Assembly (NCBI GenBank): GCA_963383645.1
Contig: OY726560.1
Coordinates: forward strand, 70,247,023-70,311,022
Reading direction: 5' to 3'
DNA length: 64,000 nucleotides
Source of the DNA: Muscardinus avellanarius
Taxonomy: Eukaryota; Chordata; Mammalia; Rodentia; Gliridae
How positions within the stretch are numbered: the first letter of the stretch is position 1; each line of letters opens with the position of its first letter. This document shows positions 49,051 through 60,679 of this stretch, in pieces. Made by a program: the position numbers and the translations under genes. A model generated the notes under the pieces. The model was given only the letters and a program-made list of their open reading frames with translations, had not been told where the DNA came from and did not search any database.

Positions 49051-49335
49051 TCAGGAATGGATGGGCAATGGTAAGGTTTTCCAAGTGGCAAAAAGGGGGC
49101 CTGTAGTGCATGGGCAGGAGGGATTACTGTCAATCCCCTGTACCAAGATTGGAGAAGGAAAACTGGGACCTGAAAAGGATGGAAGGACTGAGTAGGCAAC
49201 CAAAAAGGAGACTGACTTACCCGCTACCTTGAGAGTTACCCTGGGTTTGGCAAGGGTGGTTGGGGTTGAGTCCGAGAGCCGTGAGTCTTTGGGCAGGCCG
49301 AGTAGGGCCAGCGGCGGGGCCTGGTCTGTAAGGGT
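49051..49335 (-). pseudogene. ERV protease-like remnant
   Basis: The minus-strand translation includes KPRVTLKVAGKSVSFLV followed almost at once by SVLPSF. That is the retroviral aspartic protease pattern with the active-site segment between them deleted, so the catalytic Asp is missing. A flap-like downstream part follows before the SINE at 49013. Confidence 0.6.
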
Positions 49336-49339
49336 GGTC

Positions 49340-49661
49340 CCTCTGTTGATGCACCTGGGGCTCACCTCTTTTCCAAGGGCAATCACTGTTCCAGGGTCCC
49401 TCCTGGCTGCACAGACTGGTTGGTGGGTGTGGCCTTGCTGCACTTGAAGCAGGCTCCTGGAGGTACTTTTCATTGCTGTCCTCCACCCCTAGGTGGCGCT
49501 CGTCGTCCAGAGGGCTGAGCCACCACAGCAGGCTGCAGGGCTGTTTGCAAATCTGCTTTTTGGCAGAGTTGGATGGTACACTCCATTTCAGCCTGTACCT
49601 CTAGGGAATTAAATTTGGTGAATTTCACCAAATCTCGAATAGGAGTCTGAGGGTCCCTCAA
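49340..49661 (-). pseudogene. ERV gag remnant, capsid end and zinc knuckle
   Basis: The minus-strand frame from 49661 carries a charged capsid-end-like segment (RDPQTPIRDLVKF). A frameshift then leads into a nucleocapsid-like zinc knuckle. Only part of the knuckle's cysteine pattern survives in one frame, and the position expected to be His is Pro. It is non-functional. Confidence 0.45.
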
Positions 49662-49690
49662 GGGAGGATGGCAGGGAGGGGAGGAGCAGG

Positions 49691-50290
49691 TTAGGGTGAG
49701 AGGCCGTCAGAGGGGGCTCCGATGTTGGGTTGAGATCGGAGAGGAAGGGGTAGATATGGGGCACAGGGGTGCAGAGGTGGACTCTGATGGTGAACAGAGA
49801 TTAGCTGTAGGGTAGGGTGGTGGTTGGGACGGTGAGGAGAGATCCTGGGGGTCAGAAGTGAAATCAAAAGGTGACACCTGTAACTTGGCAAGGTCACAAG
49901 ATGGTGACTGTGACCCAGCAGAATTAGAAAATGGCAGCTGACGGGGAGAGGGGCCAGAGGGACAGGAGCACAAGAAAAAGAAGGCCTGGATATAAAGGAC
50001 TTATGACCATTTATGAGACCACTTACAAAAATAATCCAGAGTTCCGGTTTTGGGCCACTGTGACCCATTATTTTGGAATTTTGGCTTCCTATGTCTGGGC
50101 TGTGGGTGAGAATAAAGAACAGGACACAGGCGTCCCCATTTTCCTGGTCAATGTCCGGAACGGGGGCCAAGAGGATAGAAGGGACGTCTCCACTCCCTTC
50201 TCAGGGCCAGAGGAACCAAGAGGACAGGAAGGGTTTCTCCACTTCCTTCCCAAGGCTGGAGGATGACCTGGTTGTCCAGAGGCAACTCTG
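49691..50290 (-). pseudogene. ERV gag remnant, matrix/p12-like
   Basis: Minus-strand frames in this interval are Pro/Ser-rich, with repeated P-S-P-type runs like the p12 part of gammaretroviral Gag, preceded by a matrix-like stretch. The frame is broken by shifts and lacks a proper start. The region right after it should be capsid, but almost all of that is deleted. Confidence 0.45.
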
Positions 50291-50487
50291 ATACTGCTGC
50301 GTGTAGACAAACAGAGAAGCCAGAGGCAAGAAGCTGGAGGACCGGCTGACCAGAGGAAGGGAAGGGAATTTACCCTGCCTGAAAGTGGCCGGAGAGTCCA
50401 GCTTCCTGGGAGTAAAGAGGAGAGCTCCTGAGGGGAGTCACAGGGGCTCAGAGATGGGGAAAAAAAAAAAAGAGGGAAAAATAAATT

Positions 50488-50505
50488 CTCTCGGGTTCGG
50501 CACCA
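50488..50505 (-). other. ERV primer binding site, tRNA-Phe-like
   Basis: On the minus strand it reads tggtgccgaacccgagag, complementary to the 3' end of tRNA-Phe apart from a one-base gap and one or two changes. It sits immediately inside the LTR, as expected. Use of Phe rather than Pro by a gamma-like element is a useful classification mark. Confidence 0.6.
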
Positions 50506-50507
50506 GA

Positions 50508-50835
50508 TGTAATGTTGAAATTGAGTTGGAGTCGCAAAGGAGATAGATCCAGCAAAGGAGTGTGGGACCAGGCCTCTTTATTAAAGGAATATTGCTCCCA
50601 GTCGAAGTCTGGAGACCAATATTGGGAAGGAGGTTGGGAAGGGGTATCGGTCTGCAGAGTCAGGGTCAGCAGAGTCATGCCACAGAGAGGAAGTGAGGGT
50701 ATTTATGTAGCCAGGGTCGTGGGGGTGGGGGCTAGCAGCATGGGAATGCTGGTCCTCTTGTGACATCTGGAGTTTTGCAACATCTCTGCTTCTGGCTTCC
50801 AGGGTTCTGCCTTCTGTCCCTGCTGCAGAGTACCA
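50508..50835 (-). repeat. LTR of the endogenous retrovirus
   Basis: The LTR is read on the minus strand. A TATA-like stretch lies at 50701-50710 (ctacataaat). A poly(A) signal follows at 50582-50577 (aataaa), and the LTR ends in ca two bases before the primer site. The outer edge is near 50823-50835, where tg dinucleotides occur, and is uncertain. No second copy of this LTR is in the window. Confidence 0.65.
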
Positions 50836-50872
50836 TGGGGGAAGAGGAAGAGACTGAGGAGGAGGGGATGTC

Positions 50873-50935
50873 ATTTATTTGCAGTGCTGGAGATTGCATG
50901 CTAGGCAGCCACTCCACCACTGAGCTGCACACAAG
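50873..50935 (-). repeat. ID-like fragment
   Basis: gcagtgctggagattgcatg ... accactgagctgcac. Confidence 0.6.
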
Positions 50936-51006
50936 CCCTTGCTGTTATTTCATACCAAAGATGTTTTAGGAAAATCGATCTGTGTGCCAAATGGTCCAAA
51001 AAAAAT

Positions 51007-51190
51007 TTTTTTTTATGCTAGAGATTGAACCCAGGGCATTTTATCTCTGAGCTATACCACCAGCCCTATTTTATTTTTTTATTTTGAAACAGGGTCTCAC
51101 TAAGTTGCTGAGGCTGGCTGTGAACTTGTGAGGAACTATCTCAGCCTCCCAAGTGCTTGGATTATAGTCATGTGCCACCATGCCTGGCTC
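51007..51190 (-). repeat. B1-dID-like SINE
   Basis: Diverged minus copy. Confidence 0.8.
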
Positions 51191-53170
51191 ATTTTCTTTT
51201 CTTTTTAGATGGACTTTGCCGTTTGTATTTTCATCCTGTGTGGTTAACAAGGAGGGAAAGCACAGCTTGGTGTTACCTTCACTAGTGGTCTAAGGTTTTC
51301 AGGTTCCTGGGAGAGGGCTGGCACACAATATGACACCCTCTGAAAGGTGGAGCACAGGGGATTTGGAGCACAGGACTCTCTGATAGAAGGGGTGTCTGAT
51401 GCACATAAGCATACCACACAAAAACAAGTGTTTAAATATACACTTAGGAATATTCAGCTTGGCTTTCTGCATAGCTATAATCACAAAATTATGTGCCTCT
51501 AGTTAACCAATCTTTTCAGCTAATATATTCCTTGTCAATCACTATATTTTCCCTTGGAGACTTTAGAGAACAGCATAGTTATTGTCCCCTTAAAGTGAAG
51601 CTGGTAAGAATGGAGAAAAGAGTTGTTAATTCCTTATTACAACTCACTGGGAGGTTTAATGAGATGTTCAGCTTCAGGACATAATTCATATTATATTATG
51701 ATAGAAGTATAACATAATTTAACTTTAGTTGGAATTTTTCAATTACTTACAGTCTCAACTTTCTATGTAATCATTCTTGAATAATTTAAATAAATGGTAA
51801 GAAGAATGTTTACTTAGGAAGTAGCCTAAACTGGAGTTGCTCCCTGGTTAGTAAATTTTGGTTAATTTGGTAACTAATCAATGTCTTTACGTTGGAATGA
51901 CCCCTCAGGAAAGCTCTGTCACCTAAGAAGGCACCCGTACAAGGCCTGGCATCCTTCCCCAGATAAAAATGTTTAGGGGAAGAAGAACCATTTCTTCTCA
52001 TATGGACCTCCTCATCAAAAAGAAAACTCTCCCTGAAGTCCCCGGGCAGACTTCCCTTCAAGTCCCATTAGCCTGTTTGAACAATTTAAAGATGTTCCAT
52101 TATGTTCAGCATTTGTCATAGCAGGATTTAAGTAATTATTTTCAACATTTATTCTTAACATGAAAGTTAAGTTGTTAAACAGATCAGGGAAATCCTAGTG
52201 TCTCTCACTGACAATTAAAGTCACTCTGGCTAACTCATTATTTCAGATCCGGGCAGAAATCATAAGTAATTTAGGTAATTTTCACCAAGATTATCTCAGT
52301 AAAGTTCATGTACTTCAAGTATTTAAGAATCAACTTTCATTCAAATCAGTGCCCTATTTTCTGACAATTTAATGTATTTTTCCACAGATTTGGAACTTTA
52401 AAACTTGACAAGATGTATAAATGCTGTGATTTTCTCAATGTCAATATTATGTTTAAAAATAATGTTGCCTGAGGTGAAAGGATCTTATATAGGAAAGTCA
52501 TGCATTTCTGACTGGGGTCATTTACATTTCTGTTGTACTAACTCTATTTTGACATGCTTCCTATCAAGCAAGGGAAAGCTCACGGATGTGGTTATTACAG
52601 CCAGCTTCCTACCAGTTCCAACCTTGTTTTCCACTGCAAACATCTAGGAGAACTGGGAGGTTCTCCAAATCATTCACTAATATGGAAAAGACAGAGGGCC
52701 AATGTATTCATTTACTAATGAGATTTACATATGTAAGTGTAGACTACAGATCTTGTCAACCTATGAGAAAATAATATATTACATCCCTTGAATCCACATG
52801 TATGCCTATCTACAAAATGCAAACTTTCTAACAGCAAGTTTGGTTATATTATCAAAGAATGGCTATTTTAGTTACTTTTGATAAACTGCTACATCATCTT
52901 TAAACCATGAAACTTCTCCTTTGAAGTGGTTTTAGTTGTATTTGCGGCTGGCAACTTTAACTCAATTCAGCAAGGTAGAGACTAGCAAAAGCTCTCACCT
53001 TTTTATAATGTCAGTCAAAGTAAAAAAGTGATGGGCTGAAAGGAGGAATCTTAGGGCTAGCTTAGTTTTGCAGCCTGCAGAAAAAATTTTATTATTAAAT
53101 TACTTCAATAATTCTTAAGTTTTAATTATAAAATCAATGCATATGCAGAGTTAAAATACAAATGCTAAGC
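51191..53170. other. Largest repeat-poor intergenic block
   Basis: About 2 kb of AT-rich DNA without SINEs. No open frame has gene-like support. Confidence 0.5.
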
Positions 53171-53400
53171 GCAGGGTGTGGTGGCGCACGCTTGTAATCC
53201 CAGAGTTTGGGAGGCTGAGACAGGAGGATCACACAGGTTCGAAGCCAGCCTCAGCTAATTAGTGAGGAACTCAGCAACTTAGTGAGAACTTGTTTCTAAT
53301 AAAGTATAAAATGGGTCTGTGAGTAGTATAGCCCAGAGGTAGAAAAGCCCCTGGGTTCCACCCCCAGTACCCCCCCCCCACACACACACGCTAAAGAATG
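53171..53400 (+). repeat. B1-dID-like SINE, type B
   Basis: Full copy with a C/CA run at its end. Confidence 0.88.
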
Positions 53401-53429
53401 GCATAAAATAAAAAATAAAAGTATAATTT

Positions 53430-53749
53430 AGCTGGATATGGTGATACATGCCTGTAATCCCAGTATTTGAGAAGCTGAGACATGAAGATCAAAGGTTCAA
53501 GGACACCCTTAGCAATTTAGTGAGGCCCTAGGCAACTTAGTGGGACCCTGTTTCAAAAATAAAAAATAAGCCGGGTGTGGTGGCACACGTTTGTAATCCC
53601 TGCGCTTGGGAGGCTGAGACAGGAGGATGGCACAGGTTCGAAGCCAGCCTCAGCAACTTAGTGAGACCGTTTCCAAATAAAATATAAAAAAATAGGTCTG
53701 AGAGTATAGCCTGGAGGTAGAAAGCCTCTGGGTTCCACCCCAGTACCAC

Positions 53750-53780
<31 letters not shown>

Positions 53781-53880
53781 AATAAATAAAATAGGGCTGG
53801 AAGTGTAGCTTGGAGGTAGAATGCCCCTGGGTTCAATCCCCAGTAAAACACACACATACACACACACACAGCACTTTCCC
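53430..53880 (+). repeat. SINE split by a nested type B SINE
   Basis: The outer body at 53430-53570 and its ID part at 53790-53870 are separated by a full copy at 53572-53770 with an A-rich tail. Confidence 0.88.
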
Positions 53881-53965
53881 CACAAACCTGATGTTCACTC
53901 CCTAGAGGCAAGTATTGAAAACAGGTTCTTTTGCAAACTCTCAAAAAGTTCTGTGAATAAACCTA

Positions 53966-54258
53966 GCTTTTTATTTATTTATTTAAAGTACTGGGGATTG
54001 AACCCAGGGGCATTATACCTCTAAGCTTCACCCCTAGCCTTATTTATTTATTTATTTGGTACTAGGGATTGAGCCCATGGGCATTCTACCTCTGAGCTAT
54101 ACCCTCAGACCTACTTTATTTTTAAATTTTGAAACAGGGTCTTGCTAGGTTGTTGAGAGTTTCACTAAGTTATTGAGGCTGTCCTCCAACCTGTGATCCT
54201 CCTGTCTCAGCCTCCCAAGTACTGAATTTACAGGCATGCACCACCACGCCTGGCTACA
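53966..54258 (-). repeat. ID fragment and a full SINE
   Basis: ID part at 53985-54040 with a (ttta)n tail, then a full minus copy. Confidence 0.8.
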
Positions 54259-54329
54259 ATCTGGCGCACACAGGTCCTTTCATTTTCTTTTCTTTTTACT
54301 CTTGTCTAGAATTTTTTTTGTCCCACTTT

Positions 54330-54515
54330 TGTGTGTGTGTGTGAGTGTGGGGGGGGGGGATACTGGGCATTGAACCCAGGAGAATTCTACCACTGAGCTA
54401 CACACCCAGCCCTATTTTTTATTTTTTATTTTGAAACAGGATCTTACTAAGTTGTGGAGGGCCTAAGTAGCTGAGGCTGGCTGTGAACCTGTGATCCTCC
54501 TGTTTCAGCCTCCCA
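54330..54515 (-). repeat. B1-dID-like SINE
   Basis: Minus copy with a G run in its tail. Confidence 0.8.
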
Positions 54516-54519
54516 ACCT

Positions 54520-54720
54520 TCTATTTTCTTGCAAATAACATAATTTTGTTCTTCTTTATTGCCGAGAATTCCATTGTGTGTTTATCCAATAATTTTGTAA
54601 TCCACTTATCTGTTAGTGGACACTTATGGTTCCATAAATTGGCTGTTGTGAATTGTGCTGCTATGAACATGGGTATGTATTACTGTAATTCTCTGATTTT
54701 AGCTGTACTCACATTTTTGT
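54520..54720 (-). mobile_element. L1 fragment
   Basis: Inverted L1 text (ccattgtgtgtttatccaat, gtgaattgtgctgctatgaa). Confidence 0.8.
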
Positions 54721-54895
54721 GCCTGGTACTAGGGAGTTGAATTCAGGCAGCTTTACCACTGAGCTACACCCTAACCCTTTTCCTATTTTACTTTGAGACT
54801 GGGCCTCCCTAAATTACCCAGACTGGCCTTGAACCTAGGATCTCCTGCCTCAGCCTCCCAAGCTCTGGGCTTAGAGGTATGTGTCACCACACTTG
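54721..54895 (-). repeat. Old B1/ID SINE
   Basis: Diverged minus copy (accactgagctacacc, cttgaacctaggatctcc). Confidence 0.7.
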
Positions 54896-54913
54896 CTTGG
54901 CTGGAATGAGCCC

Positions 54914-55125
54914 TTTTTTTTTTTTTTTTTTTTTTTTTGGTGTTACTGGGGTTCCTGGAAGCCCTTCTACATCCGGGCTACACTCCCAGACCTATTTTTA
55001 TACTTTTTAAATTTGGAAACAGGGTCTCTGAAGCCAGCACACGCAGCTGGCTTCGAACCTGCGCGATCCTCCTGTTTCTGCCTCCCAAGCGCTGGGATTA
55101 CAAGCGTGCGCCACCACACCCGGAT
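54914..55125 (-). repeat. B1-dID-like SINE, type C
   Basis: Flanked by ggaatg(a/g)gccc duplicates. Confidence 0.9.
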
Positions 55126-55227
55126 GGAATGGGCCCACTTTAAACAACCAGGGCAAGTATTGCTCACAGAGAAGTTTACATTGAAGTTGAGATCAAAAGA
55201 AGCCAGCCTTTCAAAAATCTGGGACAA

Positions 55228-55450
55228 CCCAGGTGTGGTAGCACAAGCCCATAATTCCAGTACTTGGCTGAGACAGGAAGATTTCAGGTTCAAGGACAGA
55301 CAGCCTCAGTAAGTAGTGATACCTAGTGTCAACCTAGCAACATCCTGCTTCAAAATAAAAATAAAATCAGGCTGGGGGTGTAGCTCAGAGGTAGAATGCC
55401 CCTGGGTTCCATCCCCAGTCCCAGAACCACACACACACACAAAAAAAAAG
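55228..55450 (+). repeat. B1-dID-like SINE
   Basis: Full copy with a CA/A tail. Confidence 0.82.
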
Positions 55451-55619
55451 TGGGACAAAAGAATTCTAGACAAGAGGAAAAGGCCCTGAGATGTGAAAAT
55501 TGACATATTCTAAGAAAAGTAGGCTACGATGACTGGAGTATAGCAAGACAAGGAAAGCAAGAGGTGAAGTAGGCCTTGGGAAGGCGTGTGGATTTTTTTT
55601 TATGGTGTTTCTTTTTTTA

Positions 55620-55747
55620 TCTGAAAAAAAAGTTCTCACTAAGTTGTTGAGTCTCACTAAGTAGCTGAGGCTGGCTGCGAACTTTTGATCCTCCTGTCTC
55701 AGCCTCCCAAGTACTGGGATTACAAGTATGTGCCACCATGCAGGGCT
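55620..55747 (-). repeat. B1-dID-like SINE lacking ID part
   Basis: Minus B1 body. Confidence 0.75.
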
Positions 55748-55803
55748 CTCACTGATATTTTTATTGTGGTAAAACATACAAAACAAAACCAATCATCCTA
55801 ATC

Positions 55804-56033
55804 TTTTTTTTTTTTTTTTTTTTTTTTTTTGCGGGTCTGGGGATGGAACCCAGGGGCATTTGACCTCCGAGCTACACCCGCTGCCCTATTTTTTATTCTT
55901 TATTTTGAAACCGGGTCTCACTGAGTTGCAGAAGGCCTCACTAAGTAGCTGAGGCTGTCTGCGAACTGCGATCCTCCAGGTCTCAGCCTCCCAAATGCTG
56001 GGATTACAAGCGTGCGCCACCACGCCCAGCTTG
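55804..56033 (-). repeat. B1-dID-like SINE, type A
   Basis: Full minus copy with a 28-base T run. Confidence 0.9.
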
Positions 56034-56039
56034 GCACAC

Positions 56040-58135
56040 ATATTTAATGAGTCCCTTCTTTTAATTCTTTTGAAAATATACCCAGAAGTAGAATTGCTAG
56101 ATCATATGGTAATTCTATGTCTTTTTAATGATTCCCCATACTGTTTGGCATAGTAATGGCACCATTTTACATTTTCTTTTTCTAAATTGTTTTATAAACT
56201 TATTGGTGCATTATGGTTTCATAACATAACGCAGTTCACAGTGACAGTGACACACACAGCACTTGGGCTTCCCCCGGCTCCCCCCCTCCCCATACAGGGT
56301 ATTGAGGTTGGCACTGGCATTCTCACATATGCACATAAAGGCGATGGAAGGGATTCCTTCATTGATCCTTCCTCTCCTGGCCCCTCTCCTACTCTAGACC
56401 ACCTCCTTGGCTCCACTGGGGTCTCGCCTCCATGATCTAAAGTCCCTCTTGTATCCTGATTACTCCCTAGCTTCCACATATGAGAGAAAACACATGACCC
56501 TTTACTTTCTGTGACTGGCTAATCTCACTCAACATAATAGTCTTCAGGTTCATCCATGTTCCCTGCAAATGACATAAATTTGTCTTCTTTATTGCTGAGT
56601 AGAATTCCATTGTGAATATATCCTCTAAATTTGTAATCCATTCATCTGTTTATAGACACTTAGATTGGTTCCATAATATGGCTATTGTGAATTGTGCTGC
56701 AATAAACATGGGTATGCATGTATTGCTATAATATTCTCCATTTTACTTTTTCTGAGCAATGTACAAAGGTTCCAATTTCTCAACATTATTGTCAACACTT
56801 GTTATTTTCTGTTTACTTTTTATTTTTATTTATTTATTTTTGGTGGTACTGGGGTTCCTGGAAGCCCTTCTACCTCTGGGCTACACTCCCAGACCTATTT
56901 TATACTTTTTATTTGGAAACAGGGTCTCTTAAGCCAGCACAGTTGGCTTCAAACCTGCGCGATCCGCCTGTTTCCGCCTCCCAAGCATAGGGATTACAAG
57001 CCTGCGCTGCCACCACACCGGGCTGTTTACTTTTTTTTTTTTGGTGGTACTGGGGGTGGAACCCAGAGGCTTTCTACCTCCAGGCTATACTCCCAGACCT
57101 TTTTTTTTATTTTATTTGGAAACAGGGTCTCACTAAATTGCTGGAAGCCTCACTGAGTAGCTGAGGCTGGCTTAGAATCTGTGGGGTCCTCCTGTCTCAG
57201 CCTCCCAAGCGCGGGGATTACAAGCGTGCGCCACCACGCCCGGTCCTGTTTACTTTTTATAATAGCTCTCTTAATGGGTCTGAAGTGATATCTCATTGCA
57301 TTTTGTGTGTGTGTGTGTGTGTGTGGTATTGGGGTTGGAACCCAGGGACATTCTACTTCCGAGCTACACCCCCAGCCCAATTTTATATTCTTTATTTTGA
57401 AATAGGGTCTCACTGAGTTGCAAAGGGCTTAAGTAGCTGAGGCTCTCTGTGAATCCCAATCCTCCTGTTGCCGCTTGCTAAATGCTGGGATTACTAGCAT
57501 GCGTCACCATGCATGGCTCATTGCATTTTTTTTCTTTTTTGTAGTACTAGGGATGGAACCCAGGGACATTTTACCTCCAAGCTACATTCCCAGCCCTATT
57601 TTTTATTCTTTATTTTGAAACAGGGTTTCACTGAGTTGCAAAGGGCCTCACTAAGTAGCTGAGGCTACTTGAACTGAGATCCTCCTGTCTCAGCCTCCTA
57701 AATGCTGGGACTACAAGTGTGCGCCACTGCACCCGGCTCCTAAATGTTTTATTTCTTTCTGTGAATTGTCTTTTCACTCTCTTGACAGTTTCCTTTGATG
57801 CACCAAAGATTTTACTTTGATAAAGTTCAACTTACTTATTTTTACTTTTGTTGACTGTGCTTTTGGTGAACTCACTACTAAATCCAATATTTTAAAGTTT
57901 TCCCCTCTATTTTTTTCTAGTTTTATAGTTTTAGTTTTTAGATTAGGTCTTTCATTTATTTTGAGTTAATTTTTGCGCATGATATAAGGTATGGATCCAA
58001 CTTCTTTTTTTGCATGTAGATATCTAGTTTTCCCAGCACCATTTCTTTCTTTCTTTTTCTCTCTTTCTTTTTGGAAAGCCTGTCCTTTATTCATTGAATG
58101 GTCTTAGTGATCTTTTCCAAAATCCACTGATCAAG
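56040..58135 (-). mobile_element. Inverted L1 split by several SINEs
   Basis: L1 pieces at 56040-56180, 56580-56820, 57243-57300 and 57740-58135 follow one another in minus order (accatatgatctagcaattc-type, ctggggaaaactag-type text when reversed). SINE insertions separate them; all frames are broken. Confidence 0.85.
56824..57738 (-). repeat. Four SINEs inside the L1
   Basis: Type C at 56824-57027, type B at 57033-57243, type A at 57303-57517 (with (TG)n) and type A at 57534-57738. Confidence 0.88.
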
Positions 58136-58330
58136 CTAGGCATAGTAACACACACCTGTAATCAGATAATCAGAATACTTAGTAGGATGAGATGAAGGTC
58201 TCAGGTTCAAGGTCAGCCTCAGCAATTAAACAAGATCCTGTTTCAAAGTAAAAATAAAATAGAGCTCGGGTGTATAGCTCAGAGGTAGAATATCTCTGGG
58301 TTCAATCCTCAGTATCCCCTAAAACAAAAC
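58136..58330 (+). repeat. B1-dID-like SINE, diverged
   Basis: Full copy with an (aaaac)n tail. Confidence 0.75.
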
Positions 58331-58365
58331 AAAAGAAAACTAAAGCAAAACCCAATTGACCATAT

Positions 58366-58415
<50 letters not shown>

Positions 58416-58608
58416 GAGGCCTGAACTCAGGGGCATTCTACCTTCAAACTATACCCACAGCCCAGTTTTATTTTTTATTTTGAAACAGGGTCTTGCTAAG
58501 TTGCAGAGGACCTCATGAGATTGCTGAGGCTGGCTTCGAACCTGTGATCCTCCTGTCTCAGACTCCCAAGTACTGGGATTAGAAGTGTGAACCACCACAT
58601 CTGTCCAC
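58366..58608 (-). repeat. B1-dID-like SINE with (TG)n tail
   Basis: (TG)n at 58368-58411, then a full minus copy. Confidence 0.88.
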
Positions 58609-58632
58609 AAGTGGAATTTTAAAAGTATAATG

Positions 58633-59220
58633 CAGCTGGGCGTGGTAGCACACATGCTTGTAATCCCCATGCTTGGGAGGCGGAGACAGGAGGATTGCGC
58701 AGGTTCAAAGCCAGCCTCGCTGGCTTAAGAGACCCTGTTTCCAAATAAAAAAGTGTATAATAGGTCTGGGAGTGTAGCCCGGAGGTAGAAGGGCTTCCAG
58801 GAACCCCAGTACCACCAAAAAAAAAAAAAAAAGTATAATGGGCTGGATGTGTTGGCGCACACTTGTAATCCTAGCATTTGGGAGGCTGAGACCTGAGGAT
58901 CGCAGCCTCAGCTACTTAGTGAGGCCTTCCGCAACTTTGTGAGACCCTGTTTCAAAATAAAGAATAAAAAATTAGGGCAAGGGGTGTAGCTCAGAGGTCA
59001 AATACCCCTGGGTTCCATCCCCAGACTTGAAAAAAAAAAAAAAGTATAATGGGAGCTGAATATGGTGACTCATGCCTATAATCTTAGTACTTGGGTGTTT
59101 GAGACAAGAGGATTTGAGGTTTGAGGCTGGCCTCAGCAATTTAGCAAGACCTTTAATTTTCAAAATAAAAATTAAATTGGGCTAGTGGTGTAGCTCAGAA
59201 GTAGACTGCCCTTGGGTTCA
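58633..59220 (+). repeat. Three SINEs in tandem
   Basis: Type C at 58633-58832, type A at 58838-59043, and a diverged copy at 59052-59220. Copies of aaaagtataatg(g/c) repeat at each joint. Confidence 0.88.
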
Positions 59221-59227
59221 AATGAAA

Positions 59228-59765
59228 AGAGCCGAGCATGGTGGTACACACTTATAATCCCAATACTTGGGAGGCTGAGACAGGAGGATCTTGGTTTGCA
59301 AACGGACTCAGCTACTTATATAATGGGCATATATAATGGAAGAGCCAGGTGCGATGGCATATGCCTATAATCCCAGTACTTGGGAGGCTGAGGAAGGAGG
59401 ATCACAGGTTCTAGGCCAGCCTCACCAATTTAGTGAGACCCTGTTTCAAAATAAAAAATAAAATAGGGCTGTGGTGTGGCTTGGAGGTAGATTGCCTCTG
59501 GGTTCAACCTCCTGTACAAAAAAAACAAAAAAAAAAAACAAAAACGAAAAAGCCGGGCATGATGGCACACACTTATAATCCCAGTATTTGGGAGGCTGAG
59601 ACAGGAGGATCTTGGTTTGCAAATGGACTCAGCTACTTAGTGAGGTCCTTTGCAACTCAGTGAGACCCTGTTTTAGAATAAGGAATAAAAATAGGGCTGA
59701 GGGTATAGCTCTGAGGTAGAATGCCCCTGGGTTCCATACCCAGTACTGCCAAAAAACAAACAAAA
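59228..59765 (+). repeat. Three more plus-strand SINEs
   Basis: A partial copy at 59228-59330, then full copies at 59343-59548 and 59550-59765. Confidence 0.82.
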
Positions 59766-59774
59766 CCAAAAAAA

Positions 59775-59990
59775 AGTCAAATACCACCATACATTTGTTC
59801 AAATGTTTAGAATAAAAATCTGACCAAACAATTAATGGCTGGCAAGAATGTATAGTATTTAGAACGCTCAGGCACTGCTAGTAGAAATGTAAAATGGTAC
59901 AACCACTTTGGAAAAGTTGGCAATTTCTTATAAAACTAAACATATACCTACCACTCCTGAGTGTTTATCAAAAGAAATAAAATACGTTCA
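59775..59990 (+). mobile_element. L1 fragment
   Basis: tggctggcaagaatgtatag, agaaatgtaaaatggtacaa and ataaaactaaacatatacct match L1 ORF2-end text. Confidence 0.8.
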
Positions 59991-59995
59991 CTGTA

Positions 59996-60560
59996 GGCCG
60001 AGCGTAGTGGCACATACTTGTAGTCCCAGTACTTGGGAGGCTGAGACAGGAGGATCTGGGTTTGCGGCCAGTCTCAGCTACTTAGGTCCCCCTAAGTAGT
60101 TAATTTACTAATTTAGTGAGATCCTGTTTCAAAATAGAAAAAGAATAAAAAATAGGACTAGGGATGTAGCTCAGGGGTAGAATGCCCCTGGGTTCAATTT
60201 CCAGTACCACTAAAAAAAAAAAAAAAAAAATCACTGTAATTCCAGTAGTTGGGAGACTGAGACAGGAGTGCAGGTTCAAGGTAAAAATAAATAGGCATAG
60301 TGGTCACACTTAGAATCCCAGTTCTTGGGAGGCTCAGAGAAGAGGATTGCAGGTTCGAAGCCAGCCTCAGCAATGTAGTGAGGCCCTCAACAATTTAGAG
60401 ACCCTATTTCCAAACAAAAAATAAAATTGGATTGGAAGTGTAACTCAGAGGCAACATGCCCCTGGGTTCAATTCTCAGTACCAAAACCAAAAAAAGGGTT
60501 GTGAGTATAGCTCAGAGATAGAATGTCCGAGTTCAATCTACTGTACCACCAACAAAAAAA
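59996..60560 (+). repeat. SINE cluster
   Basis: A full copy at 59996-60230, a fragment at 60232-60280, a full copy at 60290-60490 and an ID part at 60495-60555. Confidence 0.8.
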
Positions 60561-60679
60561 AGATAGGAACGGACACAGAATATATGTGTCTCCTTTTTCT
60601 GGTAACTTATCCTTCCATGTATGTAAGCAATTCCAGAATGCTTACTATAAATGAGTTTGTTGAAGCATACCATTTCCTT

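Larger units (their letters stand above)
48640..50835 (-). mobile_element. Defective gammaretrovirus-like endogenous retrovirus
   Basis: On the minus strand the parts come in retroviral order: LTR (about 50835-50508), primer binding site (50505-50488), gag matrix/p12-like region, a short capsid end, a nucleocapsid zinc-knuckle remnant, protease-like sequence, and an integrase fragment. Most of capsid, all of reverse transcriptase/RNase H, env and the second LTR are missing. A type C SINE has inserted between the protease and integrase parts (about 48757-49013). Frames are broken throughout, so this is an inert old copy. Class assignment rests on order and protein resemblance seen by eye. Confidence 0.75.
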
